Assembly (NCBI RefSeq): GCF_000014145.1
Contig: NC_008255.1
Location: 1,365,501 to 1,429,500 of the forward strand
DNA: 64,000 bases
Source of the DNA: Cytophaga hutchinsonii ATCC 33406
Lineage (GTDB): Bacteria; Bacteroidota; Bacteroidia; Cytophagales; Cytophagaceae
Reading direction: 5' to 3'
Under the pieces are notes generated by a model, which was not told the origin of the DNA, did no database searches, and saw nothing but the letters and a program-made list of their open reading frames with translations. Of this stretch, positions 1 to 9,449 are shown in pieces (position 1 is the stretch's first letter; every line of letters starts with the position of its first letter). A program made the position numbers and the translations under genes.

Positions 1-323
1 ATTAATTACTTCGTGGCCATTTGGATAGTATTATGTAAGACCTGTAATAAATATTAATATGGGATTTTTTTATACGTATATTAACATTCGACATTTATCT
101 TGGTTGTTTTATTGAAGTGTCGAGTTTGCTACACGTATTTGGTCGCTATGTATTAGCGTTTATATTTAGTAATGATTGCTCTTGTTTTAAAGGGCGTATT
201 CAATACGCCCTTACGGTAATGGGCGTAGTTGTTTGACAGGTATCGCAAGTACCAACCTGCGTTCACGTATGGGCGAATCGCATGCGCCTGATTTTATGCA
301 GCAATCACATCCGCGTTCCACAA
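1..323. other. Intergenic region at window edge
   Basis: No convincing coding sequence was seen in these 323 bases. The first 190 bases are AT-rich and featureless. The rest holds a perfect palindrome (191-211) and a degenerate relative near 267-289 that reads GGGCGAATCGCATGCGCC. Both belong to the dispersed GGGCG...CGCCC family seen elsewhere in the window. The region lies downstream of pbpC, so the palindrome could help end that transcript. Confidence 0.6.
191..211. repeat. Perfect short palindrome, GGGCGTATT-type
   Basis: Two 10-base arms, AGGGCGTATT and AATACGCCCT, surround a single C. On the minus strand the hairpin is followed by TTTAAAA, so it may act as a weak terminator for pbpC. 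It is a member of the dispersed palindrome family described at 10580, 14169, 14500, 29041, 29123, 39630 and 41738. Confidence 0.7.
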
Positions 324-2648
324 CTAATAAAACCCAACCGTAATTTTTATACTGCTGTTGCGGCCCTGGTCGTCGCTGCACGCTATCTTGGTTACACCTT
401 CCTGCGGTAAAAAAAATACTTCGTCTTTCGGGCCCGCTTCCTGGTAAAACCTGCCGTTGATATACCAATATACTTTACGTACATCATTGGGTACAATGCT
501 TTTTAATTGCAGTTCAGTAGGTACCGCCCGTTCAATCAGGTATTCTTTATTGGCTACAGGCATTACAATCTTCGGGTGCTGCTCTTCCATCACCCGTATG
601 CACATGGGGTTGTGTACCGGCGGCTTTTCATACGGTATGTGCTGGCTGTCATAAAAATCTGCCAGTGCCACACTCAGGTTGGGGTACAGCTTAACGGTAT
701 AGCCGCCATCCGGTATGCACGAGGTGCAGTAGCTGTACTGCCCGTTTGCCGCAACCGTATATTCTTTCAGGTGCATGCACACCGCATTGGTTGATACCTT
801 CGGTATATACTGGTCTATCATGCTCTCCGTGCAGTGCGGGCCCATCGGCAGCCCGCTGTAGGTGCATACCGTACGCAGCCCCAGTTCCTTCGGTTTAAAG
901 AACCAGTGCTGCTGCGAATTATAATCCAGCGTGTTGAACAGCTCAAACAGCAGGGGCGTGGCAATGTCTGCCCCGGTAAGTTCATGTACACCGGTGGCAT
1001 CAAAATTGCCCACCCATACACCAATGGTATATTTCTGGTTGTAGCCGATACACCAGGCATCCTTGCGGCCAAACGAAGTGCCGGTTTTCCAGGCAATGTG
1101 CGGTATGTGAAAACTGCTCTGCATGTTGTTGGGCAGGTCGGGGCGGGTAATCTGCGTTAAGATCTCCGAGATCATATACGCCGAAGATTCGGAGAGCACG
1201 CGGCTGGCCAGGCTGTCAGCGTCCTGCTGCAGGGTTGCGTAGTGATAGCGTATGCCGTGCTGCGCAAAAACCGTATACAGGTGTGTGAGCTCTTCCAGCG
1301 TTACGCCGCAGCCCCCCAGCGATACCGAGAGGCCCAGGTGTGCCTGGTCGCGTTTGATCTGCTTAAAGCCGTTCTTGGCCAGCACCTGCGTAAAGGCATT
1401 GGGCGTGATCTGTTCAATGGTTTTCACCGCCGGTATGTTCAGCGAATAGGCCAGTGCTTTTTCAACCGATACCAGCCCGTTAAAGTGTTCATCAAAGTTG
1501 GTGGGTACATAGCCGTCAAAATTGGTGGGAATATCTTCAATCACCCTTTTGGGCGTAAGCAGTCCTTTGTCAAAAGCCATGCCGTAGATAAAGGGTTTCA
1601 GTGTGCTGCCCGGCGAGCGGATGGCGTTTACGCCGTCTACCTGTCCGTCGTGTTCGCTGTCGTAAAAATCATTGGCGCCGATATAGGCTTCCATGCGGCG
1701 GGTTTCATTGTTGTAGATAACCAGCGCGCTGTTGTGTATGCCCAGCTGGCGTATGCGTGCCATGTAGTTGGTCAGGATCAGCTGTGCGCGTTCCTGCGTG
1801 GTTACTTTAAGGGTGGTGCCGATCTCCGTTGCCTTCGGGTATTTTTTATGCAGGCGTATGCTCAGGTGCGGCGCCCGTTTGGGCAGCGGCTTGCGGCTGG
1901 CGTATACATCTTCTTTCAGCGCGTCCTGTATGCGCTGGGGTTCAAAGATACCTGCTTCGCCAAACCGTTTCAGCCATTTGTTGCGTTCCGTTTTCAGCAG
2001 CGCGCGGCTGCGCTGCGGGTTAAGCGATACGGGGCGGTTGGGTATAATGGTGAGCGAAACAATTTGCGCCAGGCTCAGCTGCTCCGGCGATTTCTGGAAG
2101 TACAGCAGCGAGGCCGCTTTTACCCCTTCAATGTTAGAGCCGTAGGGCACAAAATTAATATACAGCTCCAGGATCTCTTCTTTGCTGTATACCCATTCGT
2201 ATTGCAGGGCCCGGAAGGCTTCAATGATTTTGTTCAGATAGGTACGTTCCCGTGGTTCCAGCAGGCGCACCACCTGCATGGTAATGGTAGAGGCGCCGGA
2301 GGTTTTCTTCAGATGAAGGGTATTGTTGAAAGCCGCCCGCATCAGCGCCAGTACATTGATACCCGGGTGGTAATAAAAATAGTTGTCTTCTTTATGAATG
2401 AAGGCCGTCTTCAGGTCGGGGTGCAGCTCACGCGTGCTGATCTTAAAGCGCCATTTATCGTCGCGGCTTAAGAAGGCATGAATCACCTCATTTTTGTCGC
2501 CTGTAACCACCGTTGAATAGGAGGGCACCGGCGGCAGCGGAAATAAGGCGTTGAGGATAAAAAACAACAGCACCAGGCCTGCTGTGATTGCTGCAAACCT
2601 GGTGACGTGTTTTTTGTATGCGGTAAAAAAGGTACGGATCGGGTGCAT
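324..2648 (-). CDS. pbpC: Penicillin-binding protein 1C, bifunctional peptidoglycan synthase
   Basis: A 774-residue class A penicillin-binding protein with one N-terminal membrane anchor (about residues 18-38). The glycosyltransferase (GT51) domain shows the EDNYFYYHPG motif, which carries the catalytic Glu, and GASTITMQ. The transpeptidase domain follows with SPGSTLKPF (SxxK, Ser348 and Lys351), YSLN (SxN) and KTGTS (Lys521). The last 90 or so residues match the BiPBP_C domain typical of PBP1C. It should polymerise and crosslink periplasmic peptidoglycan, although the PBP1C transpeptidase is often weak. It lies 4 bp downstream of the alpha-2-macroglobulin gene, the same pairing as yfhM-pbpC in Escherichia coli, where the macroglobulin is thought to protect the envelope at sites of wall repair. 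Length and motifs are complete. Confidence 0.95.
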   Translation of the reverse strand: MHPIRTFFTAYKKHVTRFAAITAGLVLLFFILNALFPLPPVPSYSTVVTGDKNEVIHAFLSRDDKWRFKISTRELHPDLKTAFIHKEDNYFYYHPGINVLALMRAAFNNTLHLKKTSGASTITMQVVRLLEPRERTYLNKIIEAFRALQYEWVYSKEEILELYINFVPYGSNIEGVKAASLLYFQKSPEQLSLAQIVSLTIIPNRPVSLNPQRSRALLKTERNKWLKRFGEAGIFEPQRIQDALKEDVYASRKPLPKRAPHLSIRLHKKYPKATEIGTTLKVTTQERAQLILTNYMARIRQLGIHNSALVIYNNETRRMEAYIGANDFYDSEHDGQVDGVNAIRSPGSTLKPFIYGMAFDKGLLTPKRVIEDIPTNFDGYVPTNFDEHFNGLVSVEKALAYSLNIPAVKTIEQITPNAFTQVLAKNGFKQIKRDQAHLGLSVSLGGCGVTLEELTHLYTVFAQHGIRYHYATLQQDADSLASRVLSESSAYMISEILTQITRPDLPNNMQSSFHIPHIAWKTGTSFGRKDAWCIGYNQKYTIGVWVGNFDATGVHELTGADIATPLLFELFNTLDYNSQQHWFFKPKELGLRTVCTYSGLPMGPHCTESMIDQYIPKVSTNAVCMHLKEYTVAANGQYSYCTSCIPDGGYTVKLYPNLSVALADFYDSQHIPYEKPPVHNPMCIRVMEEQHPKIVMPVANKEYLIERAVPTELQLKSIVPNDVRKVYWYINGRFYQEAGPKDEVFFLPQEGVTKIACSDDQGRNSSIKITVGFY

Positions 2649-2652
2649 GCAA

Positions 2653-5600
2653 TTATTTTTCCGTCACGGTTATGGTTCCCAAACCATTGTAGGAATGGTA
2701 TTCACCGTTGTACATGGCATCGGCGCTGCATGGCCCCAGTTTGAATGTACCCACACTTACCGCGCGCACCATATAGTAATAGTACTGCGTTGTGTTGGTT
2801 GCGGTAACAAACATATTGATGCGGTCGTCGCGGATATCAAAGTGTTCGGGGGTAGCGGCGTTTTTGATCCAGCCTGCATCCGAATAGTCATTCAGCCTTG
2901 GGTTCTCAATTTCAAAACCGGCCGGCAGCATATCGGTCAGTACCACATTCTGCACGTGTGAGCCATCGGTAGAGCTCACCGCGATGCGTACCACCACCAG
3001 GTCATTCTGTTTAAAACGGTTGCCCGTAATTGCGTTGCCGTTGCGGTCGTAGAACTGTCTGCGTACACTCAGGTAGCTGTCTTCTTCTTTCACCTTGCCG
3101 GTTTCGCTGATCCCTTCCGCTTCCCATGAATAGTAAATGGTGCCGGTACCTTTGGCGTTGATGGTAACGGTTTTGTTCGATTGGTTTTTAGTCGTAAGGA
3201 AGGTGCTGCCGGTAAATGTACCCAGCACGCCATCCGTGCTTCTGATATCGGCAGTGGCCGTACCTGCCGCATTCTTACGGGCAATCTTGCCCAGCGCAAT
3301 CAGCGCAAAGGCATTTTCCTGCGTGTTCAGATAGCGGCGGTGCTTTAATTCATCGCTCAGGTGTTTGGTCATGATGCCGATCTGCGGGTTGTTCGGATCG
3401 TTTTCAACCAAGGCATCCAGCGCAATGGCCATATCGCGCACATAGCTGTAATAGCTGCCGCCAAAGCTGTTGATCGATTTTTCATTGTCAAACGATTTCG
3501 GGCTCAACGTACGGTACGATCCCTGGTCGCCGGTGCGCAGGTAGGTAGAAGCCAGTAAATAACGGCTGTCTACGGCCAGCAGATCCGGGTTGCTCTTATA
3601 GAAGTTCATCACCGAAACATCCTGCTGGTTGTTCAGGCTCAGTACATACAGCGAGTAGAAGATCTCTTTCGCCGCGATTACCCGGTTTGCTTTTTTGCCG
3701 GCACCGTCATAATAGTAATAGGTATACTGTCCTTTCTCTTTTACTTTTTCTTTCAGGTAGCTGGTGGCTTTATCAATCACCTGGCTCGATACGTCGTAGC
3801 CCGCTTTCTTCGCTTCAATCAGGAAGTGCGTGGCATACGCCGTTCCCCACCAGTCGCCTTCGTAGTGGCCCGGCCAGTAGCTGAAGCTTCCGTTATACGT
3901 CTGGAAGGTATAGATGCGGTTTACACCCGCCTGTACCATTTCTTCCGGCGAAGCACCGGTATAGTTTACCTGTTTCAGTTCTTTCATCAGATCGCGCAGG
4001 TACAGCTGCGGGAAGGCGCGTGAGGTGGTCTGCTCAATACAGCCATACGGATACCCGATCAGGTAACTTAAGTTGTCGGTAAAGCCTGTAATCGGTGAAC
4101 GGTTCACCAGGATACGCGTTGTTGTACTTGATGGAATGAAATCGTTTGTAAGCGTAACGTTTGCCGTGCTGCCGCCGGCTACAAAGCCGGAGCCGCTTAC
4201 TTTGATCAGCGAGCTGGCCGGACGCACCGTGATGTCGGTCTCTTCGGTAAAGGTTTCGCTGATCGCTTTAATCGTTGTGGTGATTTTAGCCAGGCCGGTT
4301 TTTTTATCCGCAACCACGGTAAAGTATACCTGTTTTTCCGAATTCGCCGCGATCTGTACATTCTGGTTTGCCGCACCGGAAACACGTACAGCACCTGTGG
4401 TGCCAATGTTTACGCTGGCGCTCATCGGTTTGGCGGTTGTATTGCTCATGGTTACCGGCATGGTTAAAGAGTCGCCCGGGCTCAGGAAGCGCGGCAGGGA
4501 GGTAGATATAACAATCGGGTCCGCCACTTTCATGCTTTTCTGCGCACTGCCGAAACGGTTGTCTTTATATACAACAGCCATGATGCGCAGGTCGCCGGAG
4601 AATTGCGGAATATCAATCTCGTAACATACTTCTCCGCTGGAATTGGTTTTTAAGATGCCGCTCCAGAAGGTAACCAGCTTCACGCGTTTGTTGGAGAGCG
4701 GGTTGGCACGTTTGCTGAGGTTGTACCCATCCCCGCCGATACGGCTGCTGCTGGTGCTGAGCTCAGATAATAAACGCGCGTACACATCATACGAGTTTAC
4801 TTCAAGCGCACGTTTGCGGTAGAAGAACCCATACGGGTCAGGCGTCTGGGTGTTTTTTAACTGAAGGATTCCTTCATCAATTACCGCGATGGTAACCTGT
4901 ATGTCAGACTCTGCTTTTGTTTTGATGCAGATCTTCTGTCTGGTTCTGGAACGGCTCTTCTCAAGGGCAATAATCTCAACCGGCAGTTTGTTTTCCGCTT
5001 TGTTTACAGAAAGGTTCTGGAAACCATGTGCCACCGTAAGCGGCACACGCTGGTCGCTGTTTGGTTTAATCAGTGTGGCGGAAATATATACGTTGGGCAG
5101 GTACGCGTCTTTTAACGCAAGGGTCATGCTGGCAGAACGGTTGTTTGTTTCCAGCACCTTGTATTCATACACCTGGTTGCGTTCAACGGTAACAATCAGC
5201 TTGCCTTCAAACGGTGTCTTGAATAACAGTTTGGCTTCATCTCCGGTGTTGTATGCTGTTTTGTCGGTTTCAATGGTTACTTTACCTTCCGTGTTTACTT
5301 CAAACGAGGTGGAAGAAGTGGTGCCCCAGCCATACGCATAGAAATAGTTGCTTACATACGATTGTGCATCCGGTGCATACACACGGATCTCATATTCGCC
5401 GGAAAGCGTAGGCGTGAAGATGAATGGCTGTCCCGGCCGGCTGATCGAGATGGTTTTATTTTCCATCACACGCACCTTGCGCTGCGATACATACCGGTAG
5501 TCGTCTCCATACGTGCGCTGCATCACCGTCTGCCAGTCGTACTTGATCACTTCCACACGGGCAGAAGCCGCAACGGCTTCCCCGGCGCGGTTCACCGCAA

Positions 5601-8076
5601 TCAGCGGAATGGAGAATGCCTGGTTGGTGTTTACATAATTATCGGTATACTGAATACCGAAGAACGTTTCCTGTGTATACACATCAAAGCGGTTTACCTG
5701 GTGTACCGGCCTGCCGGATTCGTCAAACACCGTAGTAAAGATCTTGCCCTGCAGTACGCCGCAGTTTTTATAGGCCGCAGAGAAGGTGAAATCCTGTTTG
5801 CCTTTGCCTTCTGCATCGGTGGTGCCTTCTCGTACTTCATTCTGGAATTCGTTATAGGAAGAAGCGTTGATACCGAAATCATAATTCGGGTATTTGGCTG
5901 CGCTGAAATATTTGCGGCTCAGCGATAATTCCGCTTCGTAGTTTCTGTTGGATGCCGGCGGGCCGAATAAGTTCATCGCCTGTATGTTCACCGTGAGCGG
6001 TTCGGAAAGACTCAGCGCCTCTTTGTTTACCGTAGAAGTAACTTTAATGCGGTCTGGCATGAACTCTTCCACACTGATATTAACCGCGTTCAGCAATACA
6101 TTGGTAGAGGTGTACAACTCAATGGAATAGGTGCCGGTTACCGTTGATTCAGGCAGTTTGAACGAAGTAGCGAATGCGCCCTGTTCGTTTAAGGTACCGC
6201 GGATATTCTGGAAGTCTTTTCCGTTCGGCAGCAATACCTTCACTTTTACAGGTACATTTTTTAATACCTGCCACTGTACATCACGCACCACGTTGTTGAT
6301 GTATACCGTTTCACCCGGGCGGTAGATCTCTCTGTCGCCGTAGATAAAGGCATCGTAACCGGTTTCATTTTCTTTTGAACCACCCGTTTCGTATTCGGTA
6401 TTTTCTACATAACTCTGATTGAAATGCAGGAAGTTGAAATCACTGCCGTTTGTTGCGGTGATCATGCGTACATTAAAATTCCGGATCTTGTTCTTCAGGT
6501 CGGTAATGTGGATCACACCGCTGCCGTCTGTTTTGGTTGTGTACACCGTCTGGTTGTTGTGGCTGATGAGGTTGATTTCCACACCGCTGATGGCTTCGTT
6601 TGTAAGAATGGAATTGGTCATGATGAGCATGTCATCTTTCCCCTGTTTGGCAATCAGCCCGATATCAGAAATGGAAACGAACTTGGAGTCGCGCAGCCAC
6701 TGGTCTTCGGTAGAGGTTACTTTTACAATGTAAATACCTTTAAACTGATTAATGTCATTGAAGTTCAGATTCAGTAACGGTGTTCCGTTTACTTTCTTTA
6801 AATTCTTTGTTTCAATTTCTTTGGTGTATACAACATCACCAATGTCTTCCAGTCCGTAGTACGAGGTGCCGTAATCGCTGTAATAATATTCCTCGTCGTC
6901 ATAGTACTCGTAATTGCCGATGCTGTTGTTGCGGAAGAACGATAACACGTTGTTTGCATACACCTTGTACACGGTTACTTTTACCTTAGGTACGTTGATG
7001 ATGCGCACGGCTATGTTTTTGTTTCCTTTGCTGCTGAGGTAAACGCCTTTCTGAGATACAAAGCTGATGGCAGGTTTCGGTGTGCCGAATAAAATGGTTT
7101 CGGTGAAATCACTTTTTAACGTTCCGCCGAAAATGCCGGTCAGTTCTTTTTTGATCGTCAGTTCATAGCCTTCTCCGGAATTGAAATTTCCTTTGATGTA
7201 GAAACCGCTGGTCTGTTTTTCAATGGTGACCGGAAGATCCGGCTCCAGTACAATCAACGACTGGATCTGATCGGTTGTGATCTCCTGGTTGGTAACTACA
7301 TTGATGTAGCCGTCTTTGTCTGTATATTCAGCGGTTACACCCGTGATCTGGAAATCAGATTTGGAGGTGATAAACGTTTCTACGCTGATCTCTTTATCCG
7401 TGCTGTACGGGCTTTCAACACATTTCAGTCCGGCCTTGATCTGGATGGCTGCTTTTTTATTGTCATACGAAACAGCCGCTTCCGAAATCCCCACGTCAAT
7501 GGTGTTGCTTACGGCTGTTGTGTAGATGTCAACCGCAACAGGCTTGCCATCGATGCTAATGCTTAAGAGTTCTTTTAACTGGGAAGGGTTTATTTTATAA
7601 TTGAACGTTAACGCCATGCGTACTTCGTTCACCGATTTGTTGCTTTCTTTTTTTGCCCAGAAATTTCCTACCTGTATAAGGTTCAGGTAAGGTGTGTGGA
7701 ACGCAAAAGAAGTTTCATCACCGAGCTTCATTTTTTTATCGCCCGATTCAGTTTCCAGTGCCGGCGAGAGTACGGCTTTATAATCTGTACTGGCCGCGAA
7801 GCCGGTAGTAGGCGAGAAGGTTAATTCGTTTGGTGCCGTCCATTTGAACATCCCTTTTACTTCAGGTGTAAAAACAACAAGCGGGTTTGCTGTCCACGTA
7901 TCCAGCGCGCTGTCTCCTGCAATCTCTTCGGTAAAAACGATCACAATGTTTTGCTGCAGATCTACTTCATCCTGCGTGTTTGTTTCTTTGATTTCAATGA
8001 CATTCTTTTTGCTGCAGGCCGCCAGGCACAGCATGAACAGGCAACAGGCTGTTAGGGTTTTAATAGAGGATAACAT
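2653..8076 (-). CDS. Alpha-2-macroglobulin family lipoprotein (YfhM-like)
   Basis: A 1807-residue bacterial alpha-2-macroglobulin. It begins with a lipoprotein signal peptide ending in LAAC (lipid Cys about residue 20), so it should be anchored in the periplasm. It continues with macroglobulin (MG) beta-domains and a bait region. The thioester motif YGCIEQTTS is present (Cys1346, Gln1349), followed by the alpha-helical thioester domain, where GSFSYWPG is recognisable. An intact thioester means it can covalently trap attacking proteases after bait cleavage. It is probably co-transcribed with pbpC. A Tyr- and acid-rich stretch around residues 390-400 (EYYDDEEYYY) is unusual and may lie in an exposed loop. 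Family assignment is firm; the protease-trapping role is inferred from characterised homologues. Confidence 0.93.
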   Translation of the reverse strand: MLSSIKTLTACCLFMLCLAACSKKNVIEIKETNTQDEVDLQQNIVIVFTEEIAGDSALDTWTANPLVVFTPEVKGMFKWTAPNELTFSPTTGFAASTDYKAVLSPALETESGDKKMKLGDETSFAFHTPYLNLIQVGNFWAKKESNKSVNEVRMALTFNYKINPSQLKELLSISIDGKPVAVDIYTTAVSNTIDVGISEAAVSYDNKKAAIQIKAGLKCVESPYSTDKEISVETFITSKSDFQITGVTAEYTDKDGYINVVTNQEITTDQIQSLIVLEPDLPVTIEKQTSGFYIKGNFNSGEGYELTIKKELTGIFGGTLKSDFTETILFGTPKPAISFVSQKGVYLSSKGNKNIAVRIINVPKVKVTVYKVYANNVLSFFRNNSIGNYEYYDDEEYYYSDYGTSYYGLEDIGDVVYTKEIETKNLKKVNGTPLLNLNFNDINQFKGIYIVKVTSTEDQWLRDSKFVSISDIGLIAKQGKDDMLIMTNSILTNEAISGVEINLISHNNQTVYTTKTDGSGVIHITDLKNKIRNFNVRMITATNGSDFNFLHFNQSYVENTEYETGGSKENETGYDAFIYGDREIYRPGETVYINNVVRDVQWQVLKNVPVKVKVLLPNGKDFQNIRGTLNEQGAFATSFKLPESTVTGTYSIELYTSTNVLLNAVNISVEEFMPDRIKVTSTVNKEALSLSEPLTVNIQAMNLFGPPASNRNYEAELSLSRKYFSAAKYPNYDFGINASSYNEFQNEVREGTTDAEGKGKQDFTFSAAYKNCGVLQGKIFTTVFDESGRPVHQVNRFDVYTQETFFGIQYTDNYVNTNQAFSIPLIAVNRAGEAVAASARVEVIKYDWQTVMQRTYGDDYRYVSQRKVRVMENKTISISRPGQPFIFTPTLSGEYEIRVYAPDAQSYVSNYFYAYGWGTTSSTSFEVNTEGKVTIETDKTAYNTGDEAKLLFKTPFEGKLIVTVERNQVYEYKVLETNNRSASMTLALKDAYLPNVYISATLIKPNSDQRVPLTVAHGFQNLSVNKAENKLPVEIIALEKSRSRTRQKICIKTKAESDIQVTIAVIDEGILQLKNTQTPDPYGFFYRKRALEVNSYDVYARLLSELSTSSSRIGGDGYNLSKRANPLSNKRVKLVTFWSGILKTNSSGEVCYEIDIPQFSGDLRIMAVVYKDNRFGSAQKSMKVADPIVISTSLPRFLSPGDSLTMPVTMSNTTAKPMSASVNIGTTGAVRVSGAANQNVQIAANSEKQVYFTVVADKKTGLAKITTTIKAISETFTEETDITVRPASSLIKVSGSGFVAGGSTANVTLTNDFIPSSTTTRILVNRSPITGFTDNLSYLIGYPYGCIEQTTSRAFPQLYLRDLMKELKQVNYTGASPEEMVQAGVNRIYTFQTYNGSFSYWPGHYEGDWWGTAYATHFLIEAKKAGYDVSSQVIDKATSYLKEKVKEKGQYTYYYYDGAGKKANRVIAAKEIFYSLYVLSLNNQQDVSVMNFYKSNPDLLAVDSRYLLASTYLRTGDQGSYRTLSPKSFDNEKSINSFGGSYYSYVRDMAIALDALVENDPNNPQIGIMTKHLSDELKHRRYLNTQENAFALIALGKIARKNAAGTATADIRSTDGVLGTFTGSTFLTTKNQSNKTVTINAKGTGTIYYSWEAEGISETGKVKEEDSYLSVRRQFYDRNGNAITGNRFKQNDLVVVRIAVSSTDGSHVQNVVLTDMLPAGFEIENPRLNDYSDAGWIKNAATPEHFDIRDDRINMFVTATNTTQYYYYMVRAVSVGTFKLGPCSADAMYNGEYHSYNGLGTITVTEK

Positions 8077-8137
8077 AAGGTTCGGTCGTGTTAAAAAGTG
8101 AACGACGGAAGCTACGAATATTTATATCAAAAAAGAA

Positions 8138-8761
8138 TCAGAATGCAGGTACGTGGACTACTTTTTTTGTGTCGAAGAATTCCTCTTCAAAAAACATGTT
8201 CAGGTCGTACTCATAGGCCGGGCGGTTCAGTTCCTGGATCTCTTCATCCAGGTCACCACCTTTTAAATATAAGATACCGTTATTCAAATCGTTGAATTGT
8301 TCGTCGCTGAATTTCTTTGCTACCCAACCCCAGAAAGGTTTGAAACGCGTAACGGCTCTGCTCACAACAAAGTGGTATCTGTCGGTAACATCTTCGGCAC
8401 GGCCATGCGTAGTGCGGATGTTTTTAATGCCCGCTCCGGCGCTTACTTCTTCTACTACTTTAATCTTTTTGCCAATGGAATCGATCAGGTGAAAATCCGA
8501 TTCAGGGAACAGGATGGAAAGAGGGATACCCGGAAAACCACCGCCCGTGCCCACATCCAGAATCCTGGTGCCGGGCTTGAAGGCCATCACCTTAGCGATT
8601 CCCAACGAATGTAAGACGTGGCGCTCATACAGCTGGTCTATATCTTTTCTTGAAACGACATTGATTTTTTCGTTCCATTCGGTATACAGGCTGTGTAAGG
8701 CACCAAACTGTTTTACCTGTTCGGGGCTCAGATGCTTGAAATATTTTTCGATGATTTGCAA
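8138..8761 (-). CDS. rsmG: 16S rRNA (guanine527-N7)-methyltransferase
   Basis: A 207-residue RsmG (GidB). It uses S-adenosylmethionine to methylate N7 of G527 of 16S rRNA in the cytoplasm. The class I methyltransferase motif I, DVGTGGGFPGIPL, lies near residue 70. LYERHVLHSL upstream and VVSRAV downstream are also typical of the family. The usual length is 205-240 residues, so the gene is complete. It lies 61 bp upstream of the macroglobulin gene on the same strand and 61 bp downstream of the ECF sigma gene, with a hairpin in the latter gap. Loss of this enzyme is known to give low-level streptomycin resistance in several bacteria. Confidence 0.95.
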   Translation of the reverse strand: MQIIEKYFKHLSPEQVKQFGALHSLYTEWNEKINVVSRKDIDQLYERHVLHSLGIAKVMAFKPGTRILDVGTGGGFPGIPLSILFPESDFHLIDSIGKKIKVVEEVSAGAGIKNIRTTHGRAEDVTDRYHFVVSRAVTRFKPFWGWVAKKFSDEQFNDLNNGILYLKGGDLDEEIQELNRPAYEYDLNMFFEEEFFDTKKVVHVPAF

Positions 8762-8783
8762 AACGGGGTGGGGTAGATACTTG

Positions 8784-8816
8784 AACGCTCCAAGGGGCTA
8801 AAACCCTAGGAGCGTT
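8784..8816 (-). terminator. Hairpin between ECF sigma gene and rsmG
   Basis: AACGCTCC (8784-8791) pairs with GGAGCGTT (8809-8816), with an inner AGGG/CCCT stem. On the minus strand the hairpin is followed by CAAGTATC and not by a T-tract. A partial terminator, attenuator or RNA-stability element between the two genes is therefore as likely as a true rho-independent terminator. Confidence 0.45.
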
Positions 8817-8822
8817 AATAAT

Positions 8823-9449
8823 TTAAATGGAATCCTTACGGTTCTTTACTAAGTCTAACAGGAGTTCGCGTGCACGGTGCAGCTGTGCTTTAACAGTACC
8901 AAGGGGAGCTTCGATCGCTACGGCGATCTCTTCGTAGGAGTACTCTTCAAAATATCTCAAACGCACTAAGGTTTGATATTTAGGAGGAAGCTTGCTTACA
9001 ATGGCCTGAATGATTTCGATCTTCTGACTTTTAATGGTTTCTTCAAACGGTGTCAAGTTACTGTCCTTAATATCCATTTCGGTGTGTTCGCCATTATCAT
9101 CCTTGTAGGTAGAAGAAATACTGGTTGTTACCAGTTTCTTACGACGGATGAAATCAATACAGTTGTTCGTTGCAATACGGAACAGCCAGGTACTGAAGGT
9201 AAAGTCAGGATTGAATTTATGTAAATTCTTAAATGCTTTCGCAAATGCTTCAATCGTTAAGTCTTCCGCATCATCCACATTCCGGATCATTTTCAGGATC
9301 ATGTGGTAGACAGGTTTCTTGTAGCGCGACATCAATTCGGCAAACGCTTTCTCATCACCCGATGTCTTAGCTCTTTCTACTAATAAAAAGTCCTTCTTGG
9401 CTTTTTCTGAAAACTCTCTTCCTTCGGGAAGGTCATTCGTTACTTCCAT
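8823..9449 (-). CDS. ECF-type RNA polymerase sigma factor (RpoE-like)
   Basis: A 208-residue extracytoplasmic-function sigma factor. Region 2 spans about residues 40-105, with DDAEDLTIEAFAKAFK and FSTWLFRIATNNCIDFIRR. Region 4 spans about 150-205 with a helix-turn-helix: LPPKYQTLVRLRYFEEYSYEEIA followed by GTVKAQLHRARE. It should direct RNA polymerase to a specific promoter set, but its regulon cannot be read here. No zinc-binding anti-sigma gene (HxxxCxxC) lies beside it; the next gene downstream is rsmG. Its first 10 bases overlap the end of the glycosyltransferase gene, which suggests translational coupling. Confidence 0.93.
   Translation of the reverse strand: MEVTNDLPEGREFSEKAKKDFLLVERAKTSGDEKAFAELMSRYKKPVYHMILKMIRNVDDAEDLTIEAFAKAFKNLHKFNPDFTFSTWLFRIATNNCIDFIRRKKLVTTSISSTYKDDNGEHTEMDIKDSNLTPFEETIKSQKIEIIQAIVSKLPPKYQTLVRLRYFEEYSYEEIAVAIEAPLGTVKAQLHRARELLLDLVKNRKDSI

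Noticed and set aside
1242-2471. Long plus-strand open frame opposite pbpC
   Set aside because: A shadow of a strongly supported gene; its protein has no recognisable motif and is rich in Arg, Phe and Val, as expected for an antisense frame.
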